64,000 bases of DNA from Myxococcales bacterium (GTDB taxonomy: Bacteria > Myxococcota > Myxococcia > Myxococcales > Anaeromyxobacteraceae): assembly GCA_021806645.1 (NCBI GenBank), contig JAJZQX010000003.1, positions 248,001 to 312,000 of the forward strand, given 5' to 3'. The position numbers and the translations under genes are program-made. Below the pieces are notes generated by a model. It was not told the origin of the DNA. It worked only from the letters and a program-made list of their open reading frames with translations, and ran no database searches. This document shows, in pieces, positions 31,515 to 42,453 of this stretch (within the stretch, counting starts at the first letter, position 1; every line of letters starts with the position of its first letter).

Positions 31515-33380
31515 CTACTGCGCACCGAACTGCTCGGCCCGCTTGCGCGCCGTCTCGCGGAGTTCGGGCCGGACGTCGTTGGCGTCGCTCCTGGCGTATC
31601 GGGAGTAGTACTCGCCGGCCCTCGGATCATCCAGGTGACGGTAGGTCTCGGCCAGCCCGTATAGCGGCGTGGCCAGCTGGGGCACCAGCACCAGCGCCGT
31701 CTCGTAGTCGCGGGCCGCCTCCAGGTACCGCCCCAGCCCGTAGAAGGCCGTGGCGCGCGCCGAGATGGCGACGCCCATCTGGGGCGAGAGCTCGAGCGCC
31801 CGGTCGAGCTCGATGACGGCCCCCTTGAAGTCGCGGGCGCCGATCATGGTGAGTGCGTTCCGGTAGAGGCGCGACGCCTCCGGCTGGGCGGACGCGGCCG
31901 GCGAGGCAGGCGCCACGGCGTTGGTCACCCCGGCGCCGGCAGCCGCCTGGTTGACGTCGGGTGGCGGCCCGCCCACGTCGTCGGTGAGCCGGTAGACCAT
32001 CTGCGAAGGAGGCCGGGGCACGGCCGAGGCCGGTGGCGGCACGATGGCGGTGACCACGGGCGCCGGGGGCGGTGCAACCGGAGCCGGATTGGCCAGCTCG
32101 GCCATGAGCTTCCGCGCCTCGCCGTTGTCCGGGTCGAACTCGAGCGCCTGCGCCAGCTGCTGGTCGGCCTGCTCCCTGTGGCCGAGCTTCGCATAGGCGC
32201 GCGCCAGCTTGACGCGCGCTACCGCGCTGGTCGGGTCGAGGTAGACGGCGTCCTGGTAGGCGAAGAGCGCCGGGCGGTACTCACCGGAGAGGAAGGCCCG
32301 ATCGCCCGCGCCCAGCTTCTCGATGAGCGCACGCGTCGGCGCGGCGGGGGTGCGAGGCGCCAGGGCCGGCGCGGCCGCGACCAGCGTGGGCGCGACGGGC
32401 GGCGGCGGGCCTGGTGTCGGAATGGCGGCGGGCGCCGGAGGGAGCATCGTGACCGGCGCGGCCGGCGCCGCCACGATTGGCGAGGCTCGAGGCGTGTCGG
32501 TCGAGGCCGGTGCCGAAGGAGTCGCGGTCCTGGGCGCGGTCGCAGGCGCCGCATGAGGTGCCGTCGCAGGTGCCGTCGCAGGTGCCGTCGCAGGTGCCGC
32601 CGCAGGTGCCGTCGCAGGTGCCGTCGGAGGTACCGCCGCAGGTGCCGTCGGGGCCGATGTCGGAGGCGCGACCACCTGGACCGGCTTCGGGGCCGCCGGC
32701 GCCGCGGGAGAAGCCGACGCGGCACTGCCCGCTGTCGCGCCGGTCACGACCGCCGCGGTCGTGGCCGCCGCGGCCGTGACGGCTGGAGCGACCGGCACTG
32801 CCGCCGCGCCCACGGCGGCCGAAGCGGCCGGAGCCGCGGGGCTGCCGCTCCTCAGCTCCGCCTGCGCCGCACGGGCCTTCTCCACCCACGGCGCCTGGGC
32901 CGGCGTGGTCCTCGCGAGGTCGATGAAGAGCTGGTACTGGGCGATGGCCGCGTCCCGGTTTCCCAGCGCGCGCTGCGACTCGGCCAGGCCGTAGTGGCCG
33001 TCGGCATCGGTGGGGCGCAGCTTGACGTACTTCTCGTAGGCGGCCCGTGCCTTCTCGTGGTCGCCGGACCGGCGCGCCGCGAAGGCGAGGTTGTACCAGG
33101 CCAGCGCGTAGGTCGGGTCGATCTCGACGGCGTACCCGAACGACTCGACGGCCCTGGCCGTCTGCCTGGTGGCGAAGTAGAGCTCGCCCAGCCCTTCGTG
33201 GACCTCGGCGTAGCTGCCGTCGAGCTTGAGCGCCGCCTGGTAGGACTTGATGGCGCCGTCGACGTCGCCACCCTTGCGAAGCCGGTCGCCCTGCTCCTTC
33301 TGGGCGCGCGCCTCCGGCGTCGTCGCCGCGAAGGCGTCCGGCGCCGCGAGCACGAGGAGCGCGAGGAGTATGGAACGCAT
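31515..33380 (-). CDS. Exported TPR-repeat protein with Pro/Ala linker
   Basis: A 621-residue protein with a signal peptide (MRSILLALLVLAAPDAFA), four TPR-like repeats at about 25-175 (KSYQAALKLDGSYAEVHEGL and AWYNLAFAARRSGDHEKARA), a long low-complexity Pro/Ala/Thr linker at about 190-330, and further TPRs at 350-420 and 505-600. It is likely a periplasmic scaffold for protein complexes. The linker is encoded by a 12-bp minisatellite. ATG 33380 is chosen for the signal peptide. It lies 36 bases after purA on the same strand. Partner unknown. Confidence 0.8.
   Translation of the reverse strand: MRSILLALLVLAAPDAFAATTPEARAQKEQGDRLRKGGDVDGAIKSYQAALKLDGSYAEVHEGLGELYFATRQTARAVESFGYAVEIDPTYALAWYNLAFAARRSGDHEKARAAYEKYVKLRPTDADGHYGLAESQRALGNRDAAIAQYQLFIDLARTTPAQAPWVEKARAAQAELRSGSPAAPAASAAVGAAAVPVAPAVTAAAATTAAVVTGATAGSAASASPAAPAAPKPVQVVAPPTSAPTAPAAVPPTAPATAPAAAPATAPATAPATAPHAAPATAPRTATPSAPASTDTPRASPIVAAPAAPVTMLPPAPAAIPTPGPPPPVAPTLVAAAPALAPRTPAAPTRALIEKLGAGDRAFLSGEYRPALFAYQDAVYLDPTSAVARVKLARAYAKLGHREQADQQLAQALEFDPDNGEARKLMAELANPAPVAPPPAPVVTAIVPPPASAVPRPPSQMVYRLTDDVGGPPPDVNQAAAGAGVTNAVAPASPAASAQPEASRLYRNALTMIGARDFKGAVIELDRALELSPQMGVAISARATAFYGLGRYLEAARDYETALVLVPQLATPLYGLAETYRHLDDPRAGEYYSRYARSDANDVRPELRETARKRAEQFGAQ
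32557..32652. repeat. 12-bp tandem repeat (about 8 units) coding the Pro/Ala linker
   Basis: Eight imperfect copies of GGTGCCGTCGCA run head to tail. On the coding (minus) strand each adds four residues of an APAT-type Pro/Ala/Thr repeat. In-frame repeats of this kind can change length by slippage without breaking the protein. Confidence 0.85.
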
Positions 33381-33416
33381 GAAGGCAGTCTCCCGCGAGC
33401 GAGGCGTGTGGAGCAC

Positions 33417-34820
<1,404 letters not shown>

Positions 34821-35834
34821 CTAGCGACGAGGTGCCGCGCGGCGCGGCCTGGCGGTGGCCGCCCGCTCCAGCGCCTGGGTGGCGAACTCCAGGTCAATGC
34901 CGAAGCCGATGGCCGGCCCGGGCCGGCCAAACCGGCCGAGCAACTGGTCGTACCGGCCGCCGGTCGCCACCGCGGCCCCCGCCCCCGGCGCGTAGCCGGC
35001 GAAGGTGAGCCCGGTGTAGTAGCCCAGCCCCCTGGCCTCGCCGAGATCGACCGCCACCTCGCCCAGCCCCTGCCGCCTGGCCAGCTTGAGGGCGGCCTCC
35101 ACCTCGGCCAGCGCCGGGCCACAGCCCGGCACGGTGCGCGCGAAGACCCGAGCCCGCTTCAAGGCGCCGTCCCCGTAGAGCCCCGCCAGCCGCGGCAGGG
35201 CGTGGCGCGCCGAGACGGCCCCCCGCCCCTTGGCGGCCAGGGCCGTCAGCACCCCCTCGTCCTTTCGGGCCAGCGCGTCCCAGGCCTCGGCCAGCGCCTT
35301 CTTCGGCAGGCCGGCCGCCTCGATGGCCGCGGCCGCGAAGCGGGCGTGCCCCACCTCGATGACCGCCTGGCCCAGCCCGACACTGTCCAGCGCCTTGGCC
35401 AGCACCAGCAGCGCCTCGGCGTCGTACCTGGCGCCGCCGGCCCCCAGCAGCTCCACCCCGGCCTGGTAGACCTCGCGCGGCCGGCCCGCCCGAGCCTCTC
35501 GCGCGCGCAGCACCGGGCCGTCGTAGCAGAGCCGGGCCGGCGACGGCAGCGCGTCGGGGCGGGAGGCGTAGAGCCGGGCGATCTGCGGCGTGATGTCGGG
35601 CCGGATGGCCACCACCTCGCCCGAGCCCGGCTCGACGAACTTCATCACGTCGGCCAGGGCCGACGCCGAGAGGCCGCGCTCCACCACGTCGAGCCGCTCC
35701 AGCGTCGGCAGGAAGAGCCGCCGGTAGCCGAAGCTGGCGAAGACCTGCTGTAGCCGCCCCGAGAGCTCGGCCAGGTGGGCCGAGTGGTCGGGGAGCAGGT
35801 CGCGCAGGCCGGTGGGGAGCGAGAGGTCGAGCAT
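34821..35834 (-). CDS. hisZ: ATP phosphoribosyltransferase regulatory subunit (HisZ)
   Basis: A 337-residue catalytically inert relative of histidyl-tRNA synthetase that activates the short form of HisG, the first enzyme of histidine synthesis. LPTGLRDLLPDHSAHLAELS and the class II motif 2 region (PDITPQIARLY) are present, with a degenerate later part (GEARGLGYYTGLTFAGYAPG). The C-terminal anticodon-binding domain of HisS is missing, which supports HisZ. hisG is not in the window. Lies between serA and purA. Confidence 0.88.
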   Translation of the reverse strand: MLDLSLPTGLRDLLPDHSAHLAELSGRLQQVFASFGYRRLFLPTLERLDVVERGLSASALADVMKFVEPGSGEVVAIRPDITPQIARLYASRPDALPSPARLCYDGPVLRAREARAGRPREVYQAGVELLGAGGARYDAEALLVLAKALDSVGLGQAVIEVGHARFAAAAIEAAGLPKKALAEAWDALARKDEGVLTALAAKGRGAVSARHALPRLAGLYGDGALKRARVFARTVPGCGPALAEVEAALKLARRQGLGEVAVDLGEARGLGYYTGLTFAGYAPGAGAAVATGGRYDQLLGRFGRPGPAIGFGIDLEFATQALERAATARPRRAAPRR

Positions 35835-35847
35835 GGAGCCCCGGGCG

Positions 35848-37431
35848 TCAGAGGGTGATGGCCCTCACCGTCCGGACGTGCGGCAGGGCCTTCACCCTGG
35901 CCAGCAGCTCCGCGGTGGGGGTCGAGTCGATGTTGAGGAAGGCGAAGGCCCGGGTCCGGTCGTCGTTGCGCGAGAGCGAGATGCGGGCGATGTTGACGCC
36001 GGCGGCGCCCAGCGTGGTGCCGAGGTTGCCCACCACGCCGGGGGCGTCGTCGTTCTCGCAGAGCAGGATCTGCCCCTCGGGCACCGCCTCGAGCCGGAAG
36101 GCGCCGACCCGGACGATGCGCGCCTCGGCCTTGCCGTAGACGGTGCCGGCCACGGTGGCCTCTCCCCCCTGCCCCCGCACCGTCACGGTGAGGAGCCCGG
36201 CGTAGTCCTGCGAGGCGGTCACCCGCTCCTCGCGGATGGTGAGCCCGCGCTCGCGGGCCAGCTCCGGGGCGCTCACCTCGTTGACCGGCGTCTCGCTGGA
36301 GTGGCGCAGCAGGCCGACCAGCACGCGGCTGGCGAGCGGCCGGGCCGGGGCGCCGGCCAGGTCGCCGGCCAGCGAGACCACCACCTCGGTCGGCCCGGCC
36401 GGCACCAGCTGGCAGGCCAGGGCCCCCAGCTTCTCGGCCAGCGGCAGGTAAGGACCGAGCTGCGCCAGCACCTCGGCCGGCACGCTGGCGACGTTGACGG
36501 CGTTCTTGACCACGCCGGTCTCGAGGTAGGCCGCCAGCTGCTCGGCGACGGCGACCGCCACGGCGGCCTGGGCCTCCTCCGTGGAGGCGCCCAGGTGTGG
36601 CGTCAGCACCACGTTGTCGAGCTTGAAGAGCGGGTGGTCGGCCGGGGCCGGCTCCTGCTCGAAGACGTCGAGCGCCGCGCCGCCGAGCCGGCCGGCGGCG
36701 AGCGCCGCGGCCAGGGCCGTCTCGTCTACGATGCCGCCACGGGCGCAGTTGACCAGCAGCGCGGTCGGCTTCATGCGCGCCAGCGTGGTCGCGTTGATCA
36801 TGTGGCGGGTCTGCTCGGTGAGCGGGACGTGGAGCGAGATGACGTCGGCCTCGTCCCAGAGCTCGTCGAGCGCCACCAGCCGCACGCCCAGCTTGGCGGC
36901 CGCCTCGGGCGAGATGAACGGGTCGTAGGCGACCACCTTCATCTTCAGCGAGAGGCAGCGATCCACCAGGATCGAGCCGATGTTGCCGATCCCGACCACG
37001 CCGAGCGTCTTGCCCGCCAGCTCGCGCCCCTGGAACTTCCTCTTCTCCCACTTGCCCGCCTTGACGCTGGCCGTGGCGGCGGCGACGTGGCGGGAGAGCG
37101 AGAGGATCATCGCCAGCGCCAGCTCGGCCACCGTGGTGGCGGAGCCGCCCGGCGTGTTCATCACCACCACGCCCTTGCGCGTGGCCGCCGGCAGGTCGAC
37201 GTTGTCGACGCCGACGCCGGCCCGCCCGACCACCTTGAGCCGCGTGGCCGCGTCGATCACCCTGGCCGTCACCTTGGTGGCGCTCCGCACCGCCAGCCCG
37301 TCGTACTGGCCGATGATGGCCAGCAGCTCGTCCGGCTTGAGCCCGACCTTGACGTCCACCTCCAGCCCGGCGCTGCGGAGGATGGCGACGGCTTCGGGCG
37401 ACAGGTCGTCGGCGACCAGGACACGGGACAT
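35848..37431 (-). CDS. serA: D-3-phosphoglycerate dehydrogenase
   Basis: A 527-residue NAD-dependent enzyme for the first step of serine synthesis. The Rossmann loop GVVGIGNIG is at about 144-152; catalytic Arg (NCARGGIVDE), Glu (LDVFEQEP) and His (LTPHLGASTEEA) are present. The length and C-terminal allosteric-substrate-binding and ACT domains (QILLCENDDAPGVVGNLGTT) indicate the long, serine-regulated type. ATG 37431 is preceded by AGGAG at 8 bases. It lies 32 bases after a TetR gene. Confidence 0.97.
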   Translation of the reverse strand: MSRVLVADDLSPEAVAILRSAGLEVDVKVGLKPDELLAIIGQYDGLAVRSATKVTARVIDAATRLKVVGRAGVGVDNVDLPAATRKGVVVMNTPGGSATTVAELALAMILSLSRHVAAATASVKAGKWEKRKFQGRELAGKTLGVVGIGNIGSILVDRCLSLKMKVVAYDPFISPEAAAKLGVRLVALDELWDEADVISLHVPLTEQTRHMINATTLARMKPTALLVNCARGGIVDETALAAALAAGRLGGAALDVFEQEPAPADHPLFKLDNVVLTPHLGASTEEAQAAVAVAVAEQLAAYLETGVVKNAVNVASVPAEVLAQLGPYLPLAEKLGALACQLVPAGPTEVVVSLAGDLAGAPARPLASRVLVGLLRHSSETPVNEVSAPELARERGLTIREERVTASQDYAGLLTVTVRGQGGEATVAGTVYGKAEARIVRVGAFRLEAVPEGQILLCENDDAPGVVGNLGTTLGAAGVNIARISLSRNDDRTRAFAFLNIDSTPTAELLARVKALPHVRTVRAITL

Positions 37432-37463
37432 GGGGGTTGCTCCTGACGTGAGGGCCCCCATTC

Positions 37464-38132
37464 CTAACCGGCGCGTCGATCCTGCGCACGCACTCCCGCC
37501 AGCACCATGGCGACCAGCTGCCCCTTCACCACGTCGATCTGCTCTTCGGGCGGCCCGACCGGCCGCACCAGCCCGACCACCAGCCCGGTCACGGTCATCT
37601 CCAGCGCCCCGAGGATGCCGGTCGCGGCCAGCACCGGCTCGATGTCGTCGCGCAGCTCTCCCGTCTCCTGCCCCGCCTTCACCACGTCGGCGAGGATCCG
37701 GACGGCGATGAAGAAGGTCTCCGGGGTCGACCCGGAGCGGAGCACCCTGGGCGTGCGCGCCACCTCGAGGATGAGGACGCGGACCGCCGTGGGGGCGGTC
37801 TTGAAGACGTCGAGCACGAAGCCGAGCACTCCGGAGATCTTGTCGCTGGCGGTCCCGGGCCCTTCCTGGATGGCCTTCAGCGCCGCCAGCAGGATGGCCC
37901 ACTGCTCGGCGAAGACGCTCTCCAGCAGTTCGTCCTTGTTCTTGAAGTAGTGGTAGACGAGCCCGTAGGCGACGCCGGCGCCGCGGGCCACGTCGGCGAT
38001 GCGGCACCCGTGATAGCCCTTCTCGGCGAAGACCCGCACCGCGGCGTGCAGGATGGCGCGCCGCTTCTCCGGCTCCGGCGCGTCGGGCGGCAGGCGGTGC
38101 GGCGTGGCTCGGGGCGAGCGGGGGGACGTCAC
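37464..38132 (-). CDS. TetR-family transcriptional regulator
   Basis: A 222-residue repressor. The N-terminal helix-turn-helix is standard: RRAILHAAVRVFAEKGYHGC, then RIADVARGAGVAYGLVYHYF and KNKDELL. The C-terminal ligand domain is helical (VLGFVLDVFKTAPTAVRVLIL), of the YcdC/FadR-like style; ligand unknown. The start is a GTG. The 72 bases upstream reach the stop of lptD. It may co-transcribe with serA, but control of a distant target is equally possible. Confidence 0.92.
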   Translation of the reverse strand: MTSPRSPRATPHRLPPDAPEPEKRRAILHAAVRVFAEKGYHGCRIADVARGAGVAYGLVYHYFKNKDELLESVFAEQWAILLAALKAIQEGPGTASDKISGVLGFVLDVFKTAPTAVRVLILEVARTPRVLRSGSTPETFFIAVRILADVVKAGQETGELRDDIEPVLAATGILGALEMTVTGLVVGLVRPVGPPEEQIDVVKGQLVAMVLAGVRAQDRRAG

Positions 38133-38204
38133 GGTTGCTCCGGGTTGGACTGGCCCGTTTGTAGCAGAAGGCCCGCCGCGCCGGAAGCGGGACGCCGGGC
38201 CCGC

Positions 38205-40703
38205 TCACTGGACCCGGGACCCGCCGATGTCGCCAAACCCGAGGTCGACCCTGAAGCTGGGGATGCCACCGCAGTCGTTGACCCCGACCGCCACCTTGAG
38301 CTTGAAGCAGCGGCACGGCGAGTCCCACTGCGCCCAGCCGTTCTGCTGCTGGAGGTGCCACGGGCCGATGCTCCGCGCCGGGCCGCCAGCCTGGCAGGAA
38401 CCGACCTCGGTGATGCGGGCCGGCAGCAGCACGTCGTAGCCGAAGCTGGCCGGGCCGATCCGGACCCTGGCCCCGAGCGTCGCCGAGGCGAGCGCCTCCG
38501 CGCCGCCGCTCCCGCCCGCGATCTGGTCGAGGGGGCGGATCGAGATGGGCCGCGCGTCGAAGAGGGTGTCCACGCCGGCGCCGATCCGGCCCGAGCCGCC
38601 CGGCCCGAACGCCAGCAGCCCGCCGTGGAGGTCGTCGCCCCGGCCGTCTCCCAGCGAGAGCCGGAGCCGAAGCTCGGAGAAGCGATCGAGCCAGTTGATG
38701 GGCGCCGGCTTGGGCGCCGCATCCGGGCGTCCCGCGGTCCAGAACCTGACATCGGCCTCGCCGGTGAGGTAGCCGCGGGAGGCCGCCGCGCTGACGTACC
38801 CCTCGGCCAGCTTGCCGCGACCGAGGTCGACCTCCTGTCCCACCTCGCCACGCAGCAGCGCGAAGGCCGGGGAGTGGAGCCACGAAGCCAGCGCCAGCCG
38901 GAGCTGGATGGAGCGGCCGGGCGGAGCCGCCGAGGCGTAGCGCGGCGCCACGAAGGCGCTGGTGGTGCGGGCCGGCGTGGCGTCGGCGCGGTCCCAGGCG
39001 TCGTAGCCGAAGGCCGGGAGGGCCCGGCCCATCACCGGGCTGGCCAGCAGCCACTCCAGCCGGGGCTCCAGCACGTGGCGCAGCGTCCCGTAGCGCCGGC
39101 TCAGCAGCGTCGTGAGCTCGAGGCCTCCCACCCACCACCCGTTGACCCGGGCCGACTCGCCGGCGTCGAAGACGTAGCCGAGTGCGGCGCCCCGCACCCA
39201 CGGCACCACCGAGAGCCAGCCGAGCTGGAGCGGGGCGGCCAGCTCGGCCCGGGCGTCGAGCCGCGAGACCCCCAGCCGCTCGCCGGGCTGCCACTTCCCG
39301 TCGAGCTCGGTGGAATCGGCCGCGTCCCTCTTCCAGCCGCGATCGGCCGGGCCGACGCCGTCGGCGCCGCCGTCCGAGGTGACGCCGTGGAGCGGCGCGT
39401 CGCGCGTCGCACCGATGCGACCGGAGAGCAGCAGCGGCCCGGCCAGCCGCCACGGCGCCAGCGTGACCGCCAGCGACGGCCAGCGCTCGAAGCCGGGCAG
39501 CGCGCTCCCGAAGACCCCGTTGTCGATGACGTTGAGCGAACCGTTGGAAGCCACCGGCTGGAGCCACCCGGCCGCCAGCTCCAGCGCGAGGGCGTCGGTG
39601 CGGTGGGAGAGCAGCAGCGCCGAGCGTCGCGAGGTGGCATCGCGGAGCCGGACGTCGGAGTTGAAGTCGCGCACGTAGAGCGGGTCGCCCACGAGGTCGA
39701 GGGAGAGCCGCACCGAGGTCCGGTCGCTGAAGCGCTGGGCCCAGTCCCCGCGCAACGCCAGCCGGAGCCCGGTCCCGCTGGCCGGCACCGCCTCCTTGTC
39801 GAGGTCATCCTGCAGGTCGAGCCGCAGCTGGACCCCAGCGTCCGGGGCCGGCGCCCAGCGCCCTTCCGCCGACAGTCCCGGGCCGCGCACCGAGGCATTG
39901 CCGCGCTTGACGGCGGCGGACCCCTGGCCGAGGGCGTAGCTCGGGACCAGGGTGAGGTCGGCGGAACGGCCCAGGGTCAGGAAGACCGGCTGCCCCACCG
40001 ACCAGCCGGACGGGCCGGTCGAGCTGAGGATCGGGACCAGGAGGCCGGAGACGCGCGGCGCCAGGGGCACGGTGAGCCACGGCAGCGTCAAGACCGGCAC
40101 CGGACGGTCGATGAAGAGGAACCGGGGCGTGACGTAGAGCACCGGCCACTCCAGCCGCGCCTCCAGGCCGGGCCGGACGGTCGCCGACCGGGCCCGAAGC
40201 TCCCACGACGGCGACCCGCCGTCGGGGCAGTCGCAGAGCGAGAGCCGGGCCTGCTGGAGCTGGAGCCGGCCGTCGCCGACGCTGGTGACGTCGCGCCCCT
40301 CGGCGCGCAGGCTGTTGCGGCCACAGCGCGCGGCCTCCTCGAGCGTGACCGCCGAGCCGAACTGGGTTGGTTCCAGCTTGTAGTAGGCCACCACCTGGTG
40401 GGCCTCGAGCGGGCCATCGAGGACGGCGTGGACCTCCTCGGCGAAGAGCACCCGCGTCGGATCGACGAGCAGCACGCCGCCGCTGGCGGTCACCTCACCG
40501 GAGCGTGGATCGTAGGTGGCCTTCCCGGCCCGCAGCGTCGCCGCGCCGCGACTGATCACCACGTCGCCCTCCAGCCGGTAAGTGCCGGCGGCGACGTCGA
40601 AGACGGCCTTGGTGGCCCCGACCTTGGCCTCGCCGCCCCCGCCGGGTGGCGGCGCGGCGGCTGCGAGGAGCCCGGCGGCGGCCAGGGCGACGAGAATCGG
40701 CAC
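38205..40703 (-). CDS. lptD: LPS-assembly protein LptD (OstA/Imp family)
   Basis: An 832-residue outer-membrane protein that inserts lipopolysaccharide into the outer leaflet. A short signal peptide (MPILVALAAAGLLAAAAPPP) and an OstA-type beta-jellyroll (KAVFDVAAGTYRLEGDVVIS..., GEVTASGGVLLVDPTRVLFA) are followed by the C-terminal barrel. The Cys residues near the jellyroll/barrel junction (CGRN, LCDCPDG) and near the C-terminus (GSCQAGG, SPCRCFKLKVAV) fit the disulfide pattern of the family. The GTG start is 9 bases after the AMIN-protein stop, so they are likely one operon. Confidence 0.88.
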   Translation of the reverse strand: MPILVALAAAGLLAAAAPPPGGGGEAKVGATKAVFDVAAGTYRLEGDVVISRGAATLRAGKATYDPRSGEVTASGGVLLVDPTRVLFAEEVHAVLDGPLEAHQVVAYYKLEPTQFGSAVTLEEAARCGRNSLRAEGRDVTSVGDGRLQLQQARLSLCDCPDGGSPSWELRARSATVRPGLEARLEWPVLYVTPRFLFIDRPVPVLTLPWLTVPLAPRVSGLLVPILSSTGPSGWSVGQPVFLTLGRSADLTLVPSYALGQGSAAVKRGNASVRGPGLSAEGRWAPAPDAGVQLRLDLQDDLDKEAVPASGTGLRLALRGDWAQRFSDRTSVRLSLDLVGDPLYVRDFNSDVRLRDATSRRSALLLSHRTDALALELAAGWLQPVASNGSLNVIDNGVFGSALPGFERWPSLAVTLAPWRLAGPLLLSGRIGATRDAPLHGVTSDGGADGVGPADRGWKRDAADSTELDGKWQPGERLGVSRLDARAELAAPLQLGWLSVVPWVRGAALGYVFDAGESARVNGWWVGGLELTTLLSRRYGTLRHVLEPRLEWLLASPVMGRALPAFGYDAWDRADATPARTTSAFVAPRYASAAPPGRSIQLRLALASWLHSPAFALLRGEVGQEVDLGRGKLAEGYVSAAASRGYLTGEADVRFWTAGRPDAAPKPAPINWLDRFSELRLRLSLGDGRGDDLHGGLLAFGPGGSGRIGAGVDTLFDARPISIRPLDQIAGGSGGAEALASATLGARVRIGPASFGYDVLLPARITEVGSCQAGGPARSIGPWHLQQQNGWAQWDSPCRCFKLKVAVGVNDCGGIPSFRVDLGFGDIGGSRVQ

Positions 40704-40712
40704 CCGGAGACC

Positions 40713-42362
40713 CTACTTCTCCGGCGCCGGCTCCGTCGCGGGTTCCGCATCGCCGGCCGGTTCGGCGGCTTCGGCCTTCTCGTCCGGAGCGACGACCATC
40801 CCCTGTTCGTTCTCGAGGGTAGCCTCGCCGGGCGTCTCCTCGGCCCCGGAGGGGGTCGCGGCTTCGCCCGGAGTCGGCGCGGCCGGCGGCCGCTCGAAGT
40901 CGATAGCCAGCGTGTCCCCCTCAACCTTCTGCTGGTAGGGGACCCGCTTCCTGAGCTTGATGTCCACAACGTAGGAGGTGCCTTGCTTGCTCGGCGTGAT
41001 CATCGCCACCGCCGACTGGAAGAACGAGGTGTCGAGCGGGCGCGTGTCGTTGCGCCGGCTGGCCCGGGTGTTCTCCACCTCCAGCCGCACCACGTCGTCC
41101 CCGACGTCGGTGATGGTGAACTGGGGGGGGGCGCTGGTCTTGACGAAGACTCGCGAGACGGTGGGCAACTGCTCGAAACCGATGGCCCGCAACTTGGCCG
41201 GCCTGCCCGCCCTGGTGGCCTGGGCCGGAGCCGCGGACAACGAGGAGATGGAGGCGCTGGCTGGCGCCCGGGTGGGAGCCGGAGCCGGAGTTGCCGCGGG
41301 GACCGCGACCGTGACCGGGGCTGGAACCGGTGCCGGTGCCGGTGCCGGTGCCGGAGCTGGGGTCGGCGCCGGGGCCGGAGTCGCGACCGGAGCCCGCGGC
41401 GGCGGCGTGGCCGCCACGCTGGTCCGGGCCTCGGTGGCCTGCTGTGAGGCCAGCGCCTCCTCGATCTCCCGCCTGGCTTCGGCATCGGCCTCCGCCTGGG
41501 CACGGGTTTCGCGCTCGGCCTGGGCCGGAGACGGAGCGGCCGGCTCCTCCGCCTGCGGCTCCGGCTCGGCCTTCGGGGCGGGAGCTGCGGCGACGCGGGC
41601 CGCTTCCTCGGCCGCGGCCTTCTCGGCGGCGGCCTTCTCGGCGGCGGCCTTCTCGGCGGCGGCCTTCTCGGCGGCGACCTTCTCGGCCGCGACCTTCTCG
41701 GCGGCGACCTTCTCGGCCTCTCGGGCCCTGGCGTCGGCCTCGAGCTTGGCCTGCGCCTCGCGCTCCCTGGCGCTCGCCTCGGCCGCCAGCCGGGCCTGCT
41801 CCTGGACCTCGCGCTCGAGCTGCTCGCGAGCCCGCGCCTCCTGGAGCGCCGCCTCGTCGGCCTCGGCCTTGGCCGCTGCCGTGGCAGCCGCCGCCTTACC
41901 GTCGGCGCCGTCGGTCGGGGAGGCTCCCGGACCACCGGTCACCTCTGCGGGTTTGGCCGCGGCCACCGCTGCGCCGCCCGGCTTGGTCACCCGCACCAGC
42001 AGGGAGGTGCCCTCGGTCTGGACGTCGGGCGGCTCCACGTCGGCGGTGAATGCCAGCATCACCCGCGCGATGGCGGTCGCCCCCGAGCCGTAGGCCAGGT
42101 TCTTGATCACCCGGATCACGCCGTCTTCGCTGCGCAGGTCCTCGGGGACGCCCTGGAACTTCGACTCCGACAGGTCGATGACGAAGCGGGCCGGGTCGGC
42201 CATCGAGAAGGTGGTGAAGTTGGGCGGCTTGCTCCCCTTCACGGTCACCAGCACGCTGCCACCCTCGTCCTTCACCTCGACACCGGTGATGACGTTGAGA
42301 TCCTGCGCCTCGGCGGCGCCGGCGAGAAAGAGGCAGAAGGCCAGGGAAAGGCTGGATCGCAT
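40713..42362 (-). CDS. Two-AMIN-domain exported protein
   Basis: A 549-residue secreted protein. After the signal peptide (MRSSLSLAFCLFLAGAAEA), an N-terminal AMIN domain spans about 20-130 (NVITGVEVKDEGGSVLVTVK, RFVIDLSES). A coiled, repeat-encoded Ala/Glu/Lys segment (about 160-255) and Pro/Ala linker follow, then a second AMIN-like domain at about 395-495 (PTVSRVFVKTSAPPQFTITD, TSYVVDIKLRKRVPYQQKVE). AMIN domains bind peptidoglycan or anchor envelope proteins such as AmiC and PilQ. No catalytic or secretin domain is present, so it is probably an envelope scaffold. It lies between folC and lptD. Confidence 0.82.
   Translation of the reverse strand: MRSSLSLAFCLFLAGAAEAQDLNVITGVEVKDEGGSVLVTVKGSKPPNFTTFSMADPARFVIDLSESKFQGVPEDLRSEDGVIRVIKNLAYGSGATAIARVMLAFTADVEPPDVQTEGTSLLVRVTKPGGAAVAAAKPAEVTGGPGASPTDGADGKAAAATAAAKAEADEAALQEARAREQLEREVQEQARLAAEASAREREAQAKLEADARAREAEKVAAEKVAAEKVAAEKAAAEKAAAEKAAAEKAAAEEAARVAAAPAPKAEPEPQAEEPAAPSPAQAERETRAQAEADAEARREIEEALASQQATEARTSVAATPPPRAPVATPAPAPTPAPAPAPAPAPVPAPVTVAVPAATPAPAPTRAPASASISSLSAAPAQATRAGRPAKLRAIGFEQLPTVSRVFVKTSAPPQFTITDVGDDVVRLEVENTRASRRNDTRPLDTSFFQSAVAMITPSKQGTSYVVDIKLRKRVPYQQKVEGDTLAIDFERPPAAPTPGEAATPSGAEETPGEATLENEQGMVVAPDEKAEAAEPAGDAEPATEPAPEK
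41611..41717. repeat. 15-bp tandem repeat (about 7 units) coding AAEK[A/V]
   Basis: About seven copies of a 15-base unit similar to GCGGCCTTCTCGGCG occur, each coding AEKAA or AEKVA on the minus strand. The repeat forms the centre of the helical stalk of the AMIN protein and is in frame, so copy-number changes would alter stalk length. Confidence 0.85.
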
Positions 42363-42453
42363 CGGAGGCTCCGTCGGTCGAATCCGGCCGAAAAGATAGC
42401 ACGCACCCCCGGGCGCCCGAAGAATCCGGCCCCGGCGATATCGGGTGGTGCTC

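Noticed and set aside
35848-39567. Open frame of 1239 codons including serA, read as a giant protein.
   Set aside because: Only the part from 37431 resembles a protein (SerA). The rest is a shadow of tetR and lptD in their real frames.
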